A stretch of 64,000 nt of DNA from Mycobacterium vicinigordonae (GTDB lineage: Bacteria > Actinomycetota > Actinomycetes > Mycobacteriales > Mycobacteriaceae), in contig NZ_CP059165.1 in assembly GCF_013466425.1 (NCBI RefSeq), forward strand, positions 5,022,001 through 5,086,000, in the 5' to 3' direction. Every line of letters begins with the position of its first letter. Position 1 is the first letter of the stretch. Made by a program: the position numbers and the translations under genes. Below are positions 45,020 to 52,963 of this stretch, piece after piece. The notes under the pieces are model-generated. The model saw nothing but the letters and a program-made list of their open reading frames with translations. It did no database searches and was not told where the DNA came from.

Positions 45020-46140
45020 GGTCGACCGCCTACCCCGTTGCCCATTAGATCGAGCATCTGAGTAAGCCCGAAGTCTGGGCCGTAGTCCCTCAGCGTCCCG
45101 GTGGCACAACCGAGTTGTTTTAGTCCCATGAGGTTGCAGATTTCCTTGCCGAACTGACTATTGAGCAGAGCCTTGTCGGTCACCAGGTGCATGCGGAAGC
45201 TTCCGGCGATCGGGTCTATGGAGTCGTAGATGTTATCGACTGCCAGCGGCGCCACATCGAGGACTTCCTCGAGCTCCCGGCGGTAATCAGTCATGGTTTG
45301 GGTGATAGTCCGGCTATCAGCGAACAAGTTCTTCAACCGCTCGCGGTTGCCCTCGAGCAGCCTGGCAGTTTCGGCAAGAATCAGGTTCGCCTTGGCGCCG
45401 GTGCTGCCCGATCCGAGATCCTCGGCGGCGAGGATGTCGCTGGTCTGGCGGAGGTTGGACGCGAATTGACGGATGGCAGTGTCATTGTCGGCGGCCGCCT
45501 GGGTGAGCTCGCTGAGGCTGTTGACGATCTCTTGAATGTCTTTCTTGCTGTGAGCGCCCTTATCTGGACCCACCCGCAGGGCCTGGGACAGCCTGTCGAG
45601 CGTCTCTCTGATCTTGGGACCGTTGGCGGAGGTGATTTGCGAGCCGAGGCTAATCAGGTCGCCGAGCGGCCCATGACCTTGGGAGTCGCCGCGAAGCGCC
45701 TTACCTAGCTTGTCGACCATAGACAGCGTCCGGTCGAATTCCACTGGTGTTCTGGTGCGTCCGAGGCCAAGGACATCACCATTTCTGAGCTTCGCGCCGC
45801 CACGGTAGGGAGGAGTGAGTTCGACGTGGCGGTCAGTCAGAATTGAATTCGATACAGTCACGGCTTTGACGTCCGCTGGTATATCGACCTCGTCATCGAC
45901 TGCGAGCTTTACCTCCACGTATGTGTCCTTGGAAATGACGCTAGTCACCCTCCCGACCTGCATTCCTAGAACCGCAACCGAGTTGCCTTCATAAAGCCCG
46001 ACAGCATCCTCGAATTGCGCGATGATGCTGATCTGTCCGTGATGTAGGCGGTGGGGAAGCCCGGCGCTTATACCGATGCCGATCAAGATTGCTGCGGTAG
46101 CGGTGAATGTTGCGACACTCACCTTGAGGGTCCGGCTCAT
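45016..46140 (-). CDS. mceD: Mce family protein MceD
   Basis: A 374-residue MCE protein: N-terminal helix VATFTATAAILIGIGI, MCE domain ISIIAQFEDAVGLYEGNSV with GMQVGRVTSV, a long helical needle region and a Gly-rich C-terminus. It overlaps mceC upstream and mceE downstream by 4 bases each (ATGA). This strict coupling suggests equal subunit synthesis. Confidence 0.9.
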   Translation of the reverse strand: MSRTLKVSVATFTATAAILIGIGISAGLPHRLHHGQISIIAQFEDAVGLYEGNSVAVLGMQVGRVTSVISKDTYVEVKLAVDDEVDIPADVKAVTVSNSILTDRHVELTPPYRGGAKLRNGDVLGLGRTRTPVEFDRTLSMVDKLGKALRGDSQGHGPLGDLISLGSQITSANGPKIRETLDRLSQALRVGPDKGAHSKKDIQEIVNSLSELTQAAADNDTAIRQFASNLRQTSDILAAEDLGSGSTGAKANLILAETARLLEGNRERLKNLFADSRTITQTMTDYRRELEEVLDVAPLAVDNIYDSIDPIAGSFRMHLVTDKALLNSQFGKEICNLMGLKQLGCATGTLRDYGPDFGLTQMLDLMGNGVGGRP

Positions 46141-47162
46141 TCGCAGTCCTTGAAGTATTCAACCAGGTTGAGCTGTTTGGCGCGCCCACTCAGCGCGCAC
46201 ATCCACGAGTCGACAAACGGACCGGCGGCGGCGTTGACATCGATGGCGTTACCGCTGCCGCTGATGTTGGCGAAATTGCGAACCGCGAGGGGCATTGATT
46301 GCATGACGTTTCGCAGTAGTGCGTCGTGGTCGACCATCATCCGGCTGAACTCTTGCGTATTGGCCATCAGCTGGTTGATTGCTGGCTCGTCACCCAAGAT
46401 CGTTCTAGCCCGATCGACGAGCTGGCTGGCGCTGGCGAACAAGCGTTGGACAGCCGCTCGTCGGGTCGCGATCTCGGCCAGTAGGTCGCGGCCTTGCAGG
46501 ACCAGTGCCCCAAGATCGGCCTTTTGATCACGCAGCATTCGGGTCAGCACATCGGCGTTAGCCAGCAAGGTACTGAGTTGACCGCGGCGATCCGAGATGA
46601 CGGTTGCCAGGCTGTGGAGGTTCTCGAGCGCTTGTGGCACGACGCCCGGTAGGTCCCGCAGATCGCGGTTCAGCGTCTTCACGGACTCGACCACGCGCTC
46701 TGCATCGATCGAATCGAAGGTGCTCGTTGCACCTGCGAGAGTCGCCTGCAGATCGTACGGAACTTCGGTGTTCGCTAAGGGGATCGTCGCGTTCTCGAGA
46801 GCATTGTTGCCAGCGGGCCTCAACTCGAAGTAGCGGGAACCCAGGATCGTGGTGAGTTTGATGGCCGCCGCCGTGTCCTTACCGAGGTGCACATCGCTGC
46901 GGACGCTGAAGTCAACAACTACGTGGTCACCTGCGAGTTTCACACCGTCGACAGTGCCAACCTGTATTCCGGCGATGGTGACTTGGTTGCCCTTTTTTAA
47001 CGCAGCGGCCTGCGCGAATTCGGCGTGATAGCGAGTCTTGCCCACCTTGAGGTTGCCGAACAAGACGACGCCCGCCAATACAGTTCCGATGACCGCCAAC
47101 GCGATCGACCCGAGCCATATCTTGTTGTAGGACTCGATTGGCCGCGTGAATCGCTCAAACAT
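46137..47162 (-). CDS. mceC: Mce family protein MceC
   Basis: A 341-residue MCE protein: helix LGSIALAVIGTVLAGVVLFG, MCE domain YHAEFAQAAALKKGNQVTIAG with GTVDGVKLAG, and a C-terminal CALSGRAKQLNLVEYFKDCE. ATG 47162 was chosen because AGGTAGG, which contains the mceB stop, lies just upstream. It is part of the eight-gene yrbE/mce core. Confidence 0.9.
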   Translation of the reverse strand: MFERFTRPIESYNKIWLGSIALAVIGTVLAGVVLFGNLKVGKTRYHAEFAQAAALKKGNQVTIAGIQVGTVDGVKLAGDHVVVDFSVRSDVHLGKDTAAAIKLTTILGSRYFELRPAGNNALENATIPLANTEVPYDLQATLAGATSTFDSIDAERVVESVKTLNRDLRDLPGVVPQALENLHSLATVISDRRGQLSTLLANADVLTRMLRDQKADLGALVLQGRDLLAEIATRRAAVQRLFASASQLVDRARTILGDEPAINQLMANTQEFSRMMVDHDALLRNVMQSMPLAVRNFANISGSGNAIDVNAAAGPFVDSWMCALSGRAKQLNLVEYFKDCE

Positions 47163-47167
47163 GTTGC

Positions 47168-48211
47168 CTACCTGCATATCGCGCTGTGTTTGGTCTGGTT
47201 GCCTGGCGTAGTCCAGGCAATGAAGGCCCGGAACCAGTTGTAAAGCCCGCGCCACAGGCCGAAGTCGAGGTCGCATGCGTACGCGTTGGCGTACGTTCCG
47301 TCTTGCATAATGCGGGCCATCCCCTTAAGCAGCAATGGCAAATTTGCGGCCATATAGGCAAATCGCTGGCGCCCCTCGTGCACGCTGTAGCTGAGAAATC
47401 CGGGTTGTCGGCCAATGAACTCTTGCGCATCGGGAGCAATGTTCTCAACGATTGTCGACAACCGTCCGACCGTCGAATTGATCGAACCTACCGATGCGAC
47501 CAACGTCTGCCGGCGCTGCGCCAGTTCTGCCATCACTGAGCGTGTTTCGCGGATCACGGTCTGGAGGTTCGTGTCCTGCGACGCCAAGCTTTCCATTAGC
47601 CCATTGAGATTGCCGATGAGATCGCCGAGCACCTGGTCTGGTCCGGCTAGCGTTTCTGCCAAGGCCGACGCCTGGGTGGTGAGCTCGAGGATCGAACCTG
47701 AATCCCCCTCTAACGCTTCGATGACAGCGCTCGTCAAGTTGTCCACCTGTTTGGGGTCCAATTGGGTGAATAGCGGCTCGAATCCATTGAGCAAGTACGA
47801 AATGTCAAATGATGGATTGGTCCGTTCTTTGGGAATTTGATCATGGTCCCGCAACGGTAGGCGCTGGTCAGACGGCCCTTGTGACAATCCAAGATAGCGC
47901 TGACCTATCGCGTTCTGGTAAGTCACCGAAGCGATGGTGTTCGTGTAGAGGACCTGTCCGCGTTGCACTCGGAACGTAACCTTGGCGAGGTTGCCAACCA
48001 ACTCAACTTTGTCCACCCGGCCGACCCGAACGCCCGCAACCCGAACATCATCGCCGGGTTTCATGCCGGAGACATCGGTGAAAATCGCGGTATAGGTGCT
48101 CGTTGACCCCGCGACGTCGCGCTGCAAGGTGGCGAGCACCATCCAACTCGCGCTAATCGCGAAGGCCATGAAAACAGCCAAGCCGATCACTGGCTTGCGA
48201 TATTTCTTCAC
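47168..48211 (-). CDS. mceB: Mce family protein MceB
   Basis: A 347-residue MCE protein: helix VIGLAVFMAFAISASWMVL, MCE domain YTAIFTDVSGMKPGDDVRVAG with GRVDKVELVG, and GLYNWFRAFIAW near the C-terminus. Its start overlaps the mceA stop by 4 bases. It is part of the same operon as the permease genes. Confidence 0.9.
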   Translation of the reverse strand: MKKYRKPVIGLAVFMAFAISASWMVLATLQRDVAGSTSTYTAIFTDVSGMKPGDDVRVAGVRVGRVDKVELVGNLAKVTFRVQRGQVLYTNTIASVTYQNAIGQRYLGLSQGPSDQRLPLRDHDQIPKERTNPSFDISYLLNGFEPLFTQLDPKQVDNLTSAVIEALEGDSGSILELTTQASALAETLAGPDQVLGDLIGNLNGLMESLASQDTNLQTVIRETRSVMAELAQRRQTLVASVGSINSTVGRLSTIVENIAPDAQEFIGRQPGFLSYSVHEGRQRFAYMAANLPLLLKGMARIMQDGTYANAYACDLDFGLWRGLYNWFRAFIAWTTPGNQTKHSAICR

Positions 48212-49707
48212 GGCTTATCCTTCGGTTCAGGCACGATGCTTACGTTGGCGCCGCGCGCCAAGGGCCCTAGTAGCAGTTCGATGGCGGGATCGATCCGCCC
48301 TCCAGCGATGAACGCAAGCTGCTGTTTCTCTTGACGACTACCGACCGGGCCGACGTTGCCGCCGATGACGCTCGGCTGGGGTGGCGCGCCAGGCGGTGCA
48401 GGGACTGCCGACGATTCGGGTGGCTGCGACTGGGGCGCCGGCGCGTTCGGCGCCGACGGCGGAGTCTCCTGGGGTGGACCGGGCAGTGGCGGTTCGTCGG
48501 GCGCCCCACGAGTGGAACGGCTCGGCGGTGCTAAGTTCGGTCGGTTTTCAGTCAGCCCCGGCGAGGGAGGATAACCCATCGACCCCAGTGCTGGTATCAG
48601 ATCTGGAGCTGTGGGCACTTCGGGTGCCGTCAGGCAACTTGGACCTATTAGCGCTCCATAGCGGGGGCAGTCGGCACGAATGTAGGTCCGGCTGGGAGTT
48701 AATCCGAGGACGATGTGGGCGATGGGGACTTTCCTCACGGGATCCCATGCCTCGTCGTAGTATTTGTTCGCGAGTAATTGCATCCGGGTGGAGACACCAT
48801 GAAATTCTCCAGCGTGATCGGCAATCACACCCAACGCCGGTGTCATTTCCGTACTGATAGTGATTAATCGATCCATCTGATGATCAAAGCCGTCAGCGAG
48901 CGTCCCGGCCGTGCCAAGCCCGCCGGATAGGAAGTTTGTTAACTGCCAACGCTTCTCGGCGAGGGTTCGCATGGGACGGATCGAGCTGTCTAGTGCGTCG
49001 AAGAGTTCCGGAGATACTTGGCGGAGGCCATCGGCCGCCGCTGTCAATGCAGACAGGGTGGACGGGCTCGAATCATCAAGGCCAATAACAGAATTCAGCT
49101 GCGCAAGGATCTCGTTTAACTCGTGGCCAGCGGTGGTCAATTGCCGGCCACGGCCGTGGGTTGCCTTACCCAACGCTGTTAACATCCCGATACTGTTATC
49201 GTCGGGCTGGCGCGCTACGTTGACGAGCAGTTGTCGCAGTCTCGTCAATACGTCCTGGAAGAGCACCGTCGGCCGGCTTCGGTCTTCGTAAACCACTGAA
49301 CCCGAGCGCAAAGAGCCCGAACCGCTTCCGTTGTCGACCAGCTGCACTGCCGACACCGCGAAAAGGTTGGCTGGCACCACACGCGCAGTCACGTTGTTGG
49401 GAATCCCAGACGCGTATCGGGGATTGAGCATCACATGTACACGGTTGGGCCCACCGTGCTGGGAGGGGGTGACCTCCGACACGGAACCCACTAGGGCGCC
49501 ACGAAATTTCACGTCAGAACTCGCCGGCAGACCGTCTCCGATGTTAACCAGGTCGATCTCGATCGCGACCAGGTCGTCGAATTTGCCTCTGGATTTGGCG
49601 ATCATCAGCCCCGCGACGATGACACAAACCACCACAAAACACGCACCCAGGGCCAAAAGCCGGGGGTTGGACGGGCTTCGTGGATTGAGGTCGAACGAGT
49701 TCGGCAT
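48208..49707 (-). CDS. mceA: Mce family protein MceA with proline-rich tail
   Basis: A 499-residue MCE protein: helix LLALGACFVVVCVIVAGLMI, MCE domain IEIDLVNIGDGLPASSDV with GALVGSVSEV, helical region, and an unusually Pro/Ala/Ser-rich segment (about residues 365-455) before a hydrophobic end. ATG 49707 starts 3 bases after the yrbEB stop, which rejects the 99-residue extension over that gene. The Pro-rich region may span the cell wall; this is inference. Confidence 0.9.
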   Translation of the reverse strand: MPNSFDLNPRSPSNPRLLALGACFVVVCVIVAGLMIAKSRGKFDDLVAIEIDLVNIGDGLPASSDVKFRGALVGSVSEVTPSQHGGPNRVHVMLNPRYASGIPNNVTARVVPANLFAVSAVQLVDNGSGSGSLRSGSVVYEDRSRPTVLFQDVLTRLRQLLVNVARQPDDNSIGMLTALGKATHGRGRQLTTAGHELNEILAQLNSVIGLDDSSPSTLSALTAAADGLRQVSPELFDALDSSIRPMRTLAEKRWQLTNFLSGGLGTAGTLADGFDHQMDRLITISTEMTPALGVIADHAGEFHGVSTRMQLLANKYYDEAWDPVRKVPIAHIVLGLTPSRTYIRADCPRYGALIGPSCLTAPEVPTAPDLIPALGSMGYPPSPGLTENRPNLAPPSRSTRGAPDEPPLPGPPQETPPSAPNAPAPQSQPPESSAVPAPPGAPPQPSVIGGNVGPVGSRQEKQQLAFIAGGRIDPAIELLLGPLARGANVSIVPEPKDKP

Positions 49708-49709
49708 CG

Positions 49710-50567
49710 CTACCCACCGAACCTCGCGCCGCCCTCGACGCCCCACAGCGCCAGCGTCAGCAACATGTTGACGATGATGACGGCGGTGAGACTTGCGCGC
49801 ATAGCTCGCCCCGCGGCAACCCCCACTCCGGCCGGCCCCCCGGTCGCGAAGAATCCGTAATAGCTTTGGATTGTCGACGAGATGAAGACGAATACAACGG
49901 CTTTGATGGTCGCGTACGACACATCCCGAGCGCTGATGAATAGCGAGAAATAGTGGAGATACGACCCGACTGACTGACCCGCAATTGTGCTGACGACCTG
50001 ACAAGCCAAGAAAGCCAACGCTAAAGCTGTCAGGAACAATGGAGCGGCGGCAATAACCGATGCTAATACGCGGACCGTCACCAGATACGGGATGGGGCGC
50101 AGCGCCATCGCCTCGATGGCATCGATTTCCTCGTTAATCCGCATCGCGCCCAATTGTGCAGTGAAGCGGCATCCCGCCTGGGCAATGAAGGCCGTGGCAA
50201 CCATGATTGGCGCCAGTTCACGGGTGGTCGCGAACGAGGAGACCATACCAGTGGCCGGGCCCATCCCCAGCAAATTCAGGGCGTTGTATCCCTCGACTGC
50301 TACCAATCCTCCGGCACTCATTCCCATCACGATTGCGACGTTGACCGTGCCGCCGCCAACGACGATCGATCCGTTCCCCCATGAGATGTCTGCTAACAGC
50401 CGCAGCATTTCTCGCCGATAGTTACGGCGCAATTTCGGGACCCCGGCAACGACCTGACCGAAGAAATAGAGTAAATGTCCGGCTTTTGCCACTGTCTGGC
50501 CCACGGTGGCCGCGCTCTGAATGACCGGGCGAGCGCCCGGGAGCTGAAAGGTTGCTGGATTGGCCAT
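49710..50567 (-). CDS. yrbEB: YrbE-family permease B (MlaE-like)
   Basis: A 285-residue MlaE-family membrane protein with about five helices. The family motif is visible as EEIDAIEAMALRPIPYLVTVR, the coupling-helix region thought to contact the MceG ATPase. With YrbEA it forms the inner-membrane permease of an Mce lipid importer. The ATG follows the yrbEA stop by 3 bases. No MceG ATPase gene is in the window. Confidence 0.92.
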   Translation of the reverse strand: MANPATFQLPGARPVIQSAATVGQTVAKAGHLLYFFGQVVAGVPKLRRNYRREMLRLLADISWGNGSIVVGGGTVNVAIVMGMSAGGLVAVEGYNALNLLGMGPATGMVSSFATTRELAPIMVATAFIAQAGCRFTAQLGAMRINEEIDAIEAMALRPIPYLVTVRVLASVIAAAPLFLTALALAFLACQVVSTIAGQSVGSYLHYFSLFISARDVSYATIKAVVFVFISSTIQSYYGFFATGGPAGVGVAAGRAMRASLTAVIIVNMLLTLALWGVEGGARFGG

Positions 50568-50570
50568 GGT

Positions 50571-51437
50571 CTAGAGCGTCTGCCGAGGAAAGACGATGAC
50601 GTAGTACTCGCTCAAGACCAAGTTGACGATCATCAACAGCAGTACGGATTCGACTACGGCGGAGTTAACGGAATTGGCTACGCCCGCCGGGCCGCCTCGG
50701 GTGTCCAGTCCCTTATGACAACCAATCACTGCAACGATCGTGCCGAAGACCACCGCTTTCACCATGGCAAGCATCAGGTCCCCGACGGTGGCGAACGACG
50801 AGAACGTTGCCACGAACGAACCCGGCGTGCCGTTCTGGAAGTACACGTTGAACAGGTAGCTGCCGACGTAACCGACAAAGGCGGTCACCCCGGTGAGTAG
50901 CATCCCGATCAAAATCAGCGCGGCAAGCCGGGGAACCACTAGCCGTCGAACCGGCGAAACTCCCATTACCTCCATCGCTTGAATTTCTTCTCGCATCGTC
51001 CGTGAACCCAGGTCTGCACAGACTGCTGAACCCACCGCGGAGGCGAGCAGCAGCGCCGCAACCAGCGGAGCGCCCTGCCGGATCACCGCAAGTCCAGTCG
51101 CCGCGCCCGCCAACGAGGTCGCGCCAACTTGGCCGGCCAAGAAGCCGAACTGGACGCACAATGTGACGCTGATCGGGATGGTGATGAGAACCGTTGGGGT
51201 AAAAGCGGTTGAGGCCATGAACGCCGCCTGCTCGATGAACTCCCCGATCATGAAGCGGCCGGTGAATAGGTCGAAGAACAGATACTGAATAGCCCGGGCA
51301 CCCAACATCACCTGGCCGCCCACCGTGCCCAGCGACATCAAAGGATGATTTTGCAGATAGCGCTGAATCCAGCTGATGATCTCGCTAGGAGCCGAGCCCC
51401 GCGTTAACGACTGGGCCGGGTCTGTGGACGTAGTCAA
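50571..51437 (-). CDS. yrbEA: YrbE-family permease A (MlaE-like)
   Basis: A 288-residue MlaE-family permease: MREEIQAMEVMGVSPVRRLVVPR is the EExxAxxxMG-type motif, and GPAGVANSV precedes the last helix. It starts the 11-gene mce operon. I chose TTG 51437 because GAGGGGG lies five bases upstream and the length fits. The ribosome-binding site and start are tandemly duplicated (51434-51473), leaving a 7-codon leader frame whose TGA stop overlaps this TTG. An in-frame extension to 51548 is unlikely. Confidence 0.88.
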   Translation of the reverse strand: MTTSTDPAQSLTRGSAPSEIISWIQRYLQNHPLMSLGTVGGQVMLGARAIQYLFFDLFTGRFMIGEFIEQAAFMASTAFTPTVLITIPISVTLCVQFGFLAGQVGATSLAGAATGLAVIRQGAPLVAALLLASAVGSAVCADLGSRTMREEIQAMEVMGVSPVRRLVVPRLAALILIGMLLTGVTAFVGYVGSYLFNVYFQNGTPGSFVATFSSFATVGDLMLAMVKAVVFGTIVAVIGCHKGLDTRGGPAGVANSVNSAVVESVLLLMIVNLVLSEYYVIVFPRQTL

Positions 51438-51473
51438 CGAATCCCCCTCGTTGTCAACGAATCCCCCTCGTTT
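51434..51473 (-). repeat. Tandem 20-base duplication of ribosome-binding site plus TTG start
   Basis: Two adjacent 20-base units (51434-51453 and 51454-51473) match at 19 of 20 positions; on the minus strand each holds GAGGGGGATTCGTTGAC. The upstream copy starts a leader frame at TTG 51457 that stops at TGA 51436-51434, overlapping the yrbEA TTG at 51437. Confidence 0.8.
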
Positions 51474-52100
51474 TTTCGGTATCTGAGAACTTCTTGTGCG
51501 GTGCCGTCGAGCGGATCGAAGGTCAAGCGAGGCTGAATACGCTTTCATGCCATCGATTTACCGCTCGGCCCGGCGCCTGCATCGTGGAACGCAACTGTGG
51601 TCTGTCGAGTGGTCACGCCTCGTTCGACTCTGATTGCTTCTCCTTAGCGTGGGGCTCGACGCCGCGATCATTGCCACGAGGCTAGCGACCCCACGCACCC
51701 GCTGGATGTGCAAATATTGCGCACCGCAGGGCGTCACCCGCCGAACACAACAATCGCGAAACACACATAGACGTCGGCCGGTCTCAGGCGGGTGTCACGG
51801 CTCGGGTAACCGGGATTCGGCTCAGCTAGTCAGTGATGCTGGCGAGAAAGCGGTGCAGGTTCATCACTGTGTTCTTGACGCTCATCCGTTGAGTCGCTTT
51901 TCGTTTGGCCCGCGTCGATACAGGTGTTAGGTCGCAGACACGCCGCGCTTCGATGGTCCGGCGGTTGGTCGTTCCGTCCGGCACAGCGGATGGGGTGCCC
52001 GCAGTGATCGCAGTCGCCACGACCACACCCGACTCGACCATGACGCGACTAACACCACCGCGATGCACCGAGACTGACGACCAGTGCGGATCAGTAGCCC
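51474..52100. other. Intergenic region upstream of the mce operon
   Basis: About 630 bases separate the yrbEA leader from the SDR gene end. No credible gene is present; an 80-codon minus-strand frame at 51826-52068 has no recognisable domain or ribosome-binding site. The mce promoter must lie here. I saw no KstR-type AAC-GTT palindrome. Confidence 0.4.
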
Positions 52101-52922
52101 TTATTTGACAACGAAACCGGCGTCGACCGGAAGCGTCACCCCGGTGACGTAGCGCGCCTGGTCTGAGACCAGCCAGGCGATGGCGTTGCTGATGTCAATG
52201 GCCTCGACGGCCTCGACCGGCAACAGGTTAGTGAGCGCGCCGGCGATATCGGGGCTCAGAGCCAGAAAACCCGCCATGGCGTCGTTGAGAATCATTGGCG
52301 TCGACACCCCCGTCGGGTGCACCGTGTTGACCCGGATCCGGTGCGGTGCAAGCCAGTTCGCCCACGACCGCATGAGACCGACGACGGCGTGCTTGCTCGC
52401 CACGTACCCGTCGCCCGCTCCGGTCCCGGTGCCGCCACGACCGGTGAGGCCTTGGGTCGAACTAGTGATGACAATCGAGCCACCTTCGCCCCCGGCGATG
52501 ATCGCCGGTACGGCGGCGTGCACAGTGTGCCGCACGCCCGTCAGGTTGATCGCCACGGTGTCATGGAACACGGCCAGAGCGTCCTTTTCATCTGCGCTGT
52601 GCGGTGAGATGCCCGCGTTGGCCAAGACGATGTCGAGCCTGCCCAACTCAGCGACACCGGCGTCTACCACAGCCGCCACGGCCGCAGGGTCGCGAACGTC
52701 GGCCTGCCGGGCGAAGATCCGCCGGTCGAGCTTCTCGACCAGTACCACCGTCTCGTCGAGATCCTCGACAGTCGCCATCGGGTAGGGGACCGTCTCGAGT
52801 TGTCTACAGATATCGAGGGCAATGATGTCCGCGCCCTCTTGGGCCAGCCGCAGCGCGTGGCTGCGGCCCTGGCCGCGGGCAGCACCGGTAATTAGGGCGA
52901 CCTTGCCCGACAGGCTTCCCAT
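52101..52922 (-). CDS. Mycofactocin-coupled-type SDR oxidoreductase
   Basis: A 273-residue SDR: cofactor loop TGAARGQGRSHA, NAG motif LANAGISP, catalytic Ser in VITSSTQG, and YVASKHAVVG with the YxxxK pair. The insertion after the second beta strand (DICRQLETVPYPMATVEDLDETV) is typical of the mycofactocin-associated SDR subfamily, where NAD is bound tightly. GGAGGAG lies five bases before ATG 52922. It follows the SnoaL-FMO fusion gene by 41 bases and is likely cotranscribed. Confidence 0.87.
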   Translation of the reverse strand: MGSLSGKVALITGAARGQGRSHALRLAQEGADIIALDICRQLETVPYPMATVEDLDETVVLVEKLDRRIFARQADVRDPAAVAAVVDAGVAELGRLDIVLANAGISPHSADEKDALAVFHDTVAINLTGVRHTVHAAVPAIIAGGEGGSIVITSSTQGLTGRGGTGTGAGDGYVASKHAVVGLMRSWANWLAPHRIRVNTVHPTGVSTPMILNDAMAGFLALSPDIAGALTNLLPVEAVEAIDISNAIAWLVSDQARYVTGVTLPVDAGFVVK

Positions 52923-52963
52923 AGCACTCCTCCATTTGTCCCTCTGGCGTCGGTCTGGCTTCC

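Noticed and set aside
51826..52068. 80-codon minus-strand gene upstream of the mce operon
   Set aside because: No motif, no ribosome-binding site and composition like noncoding DNA.
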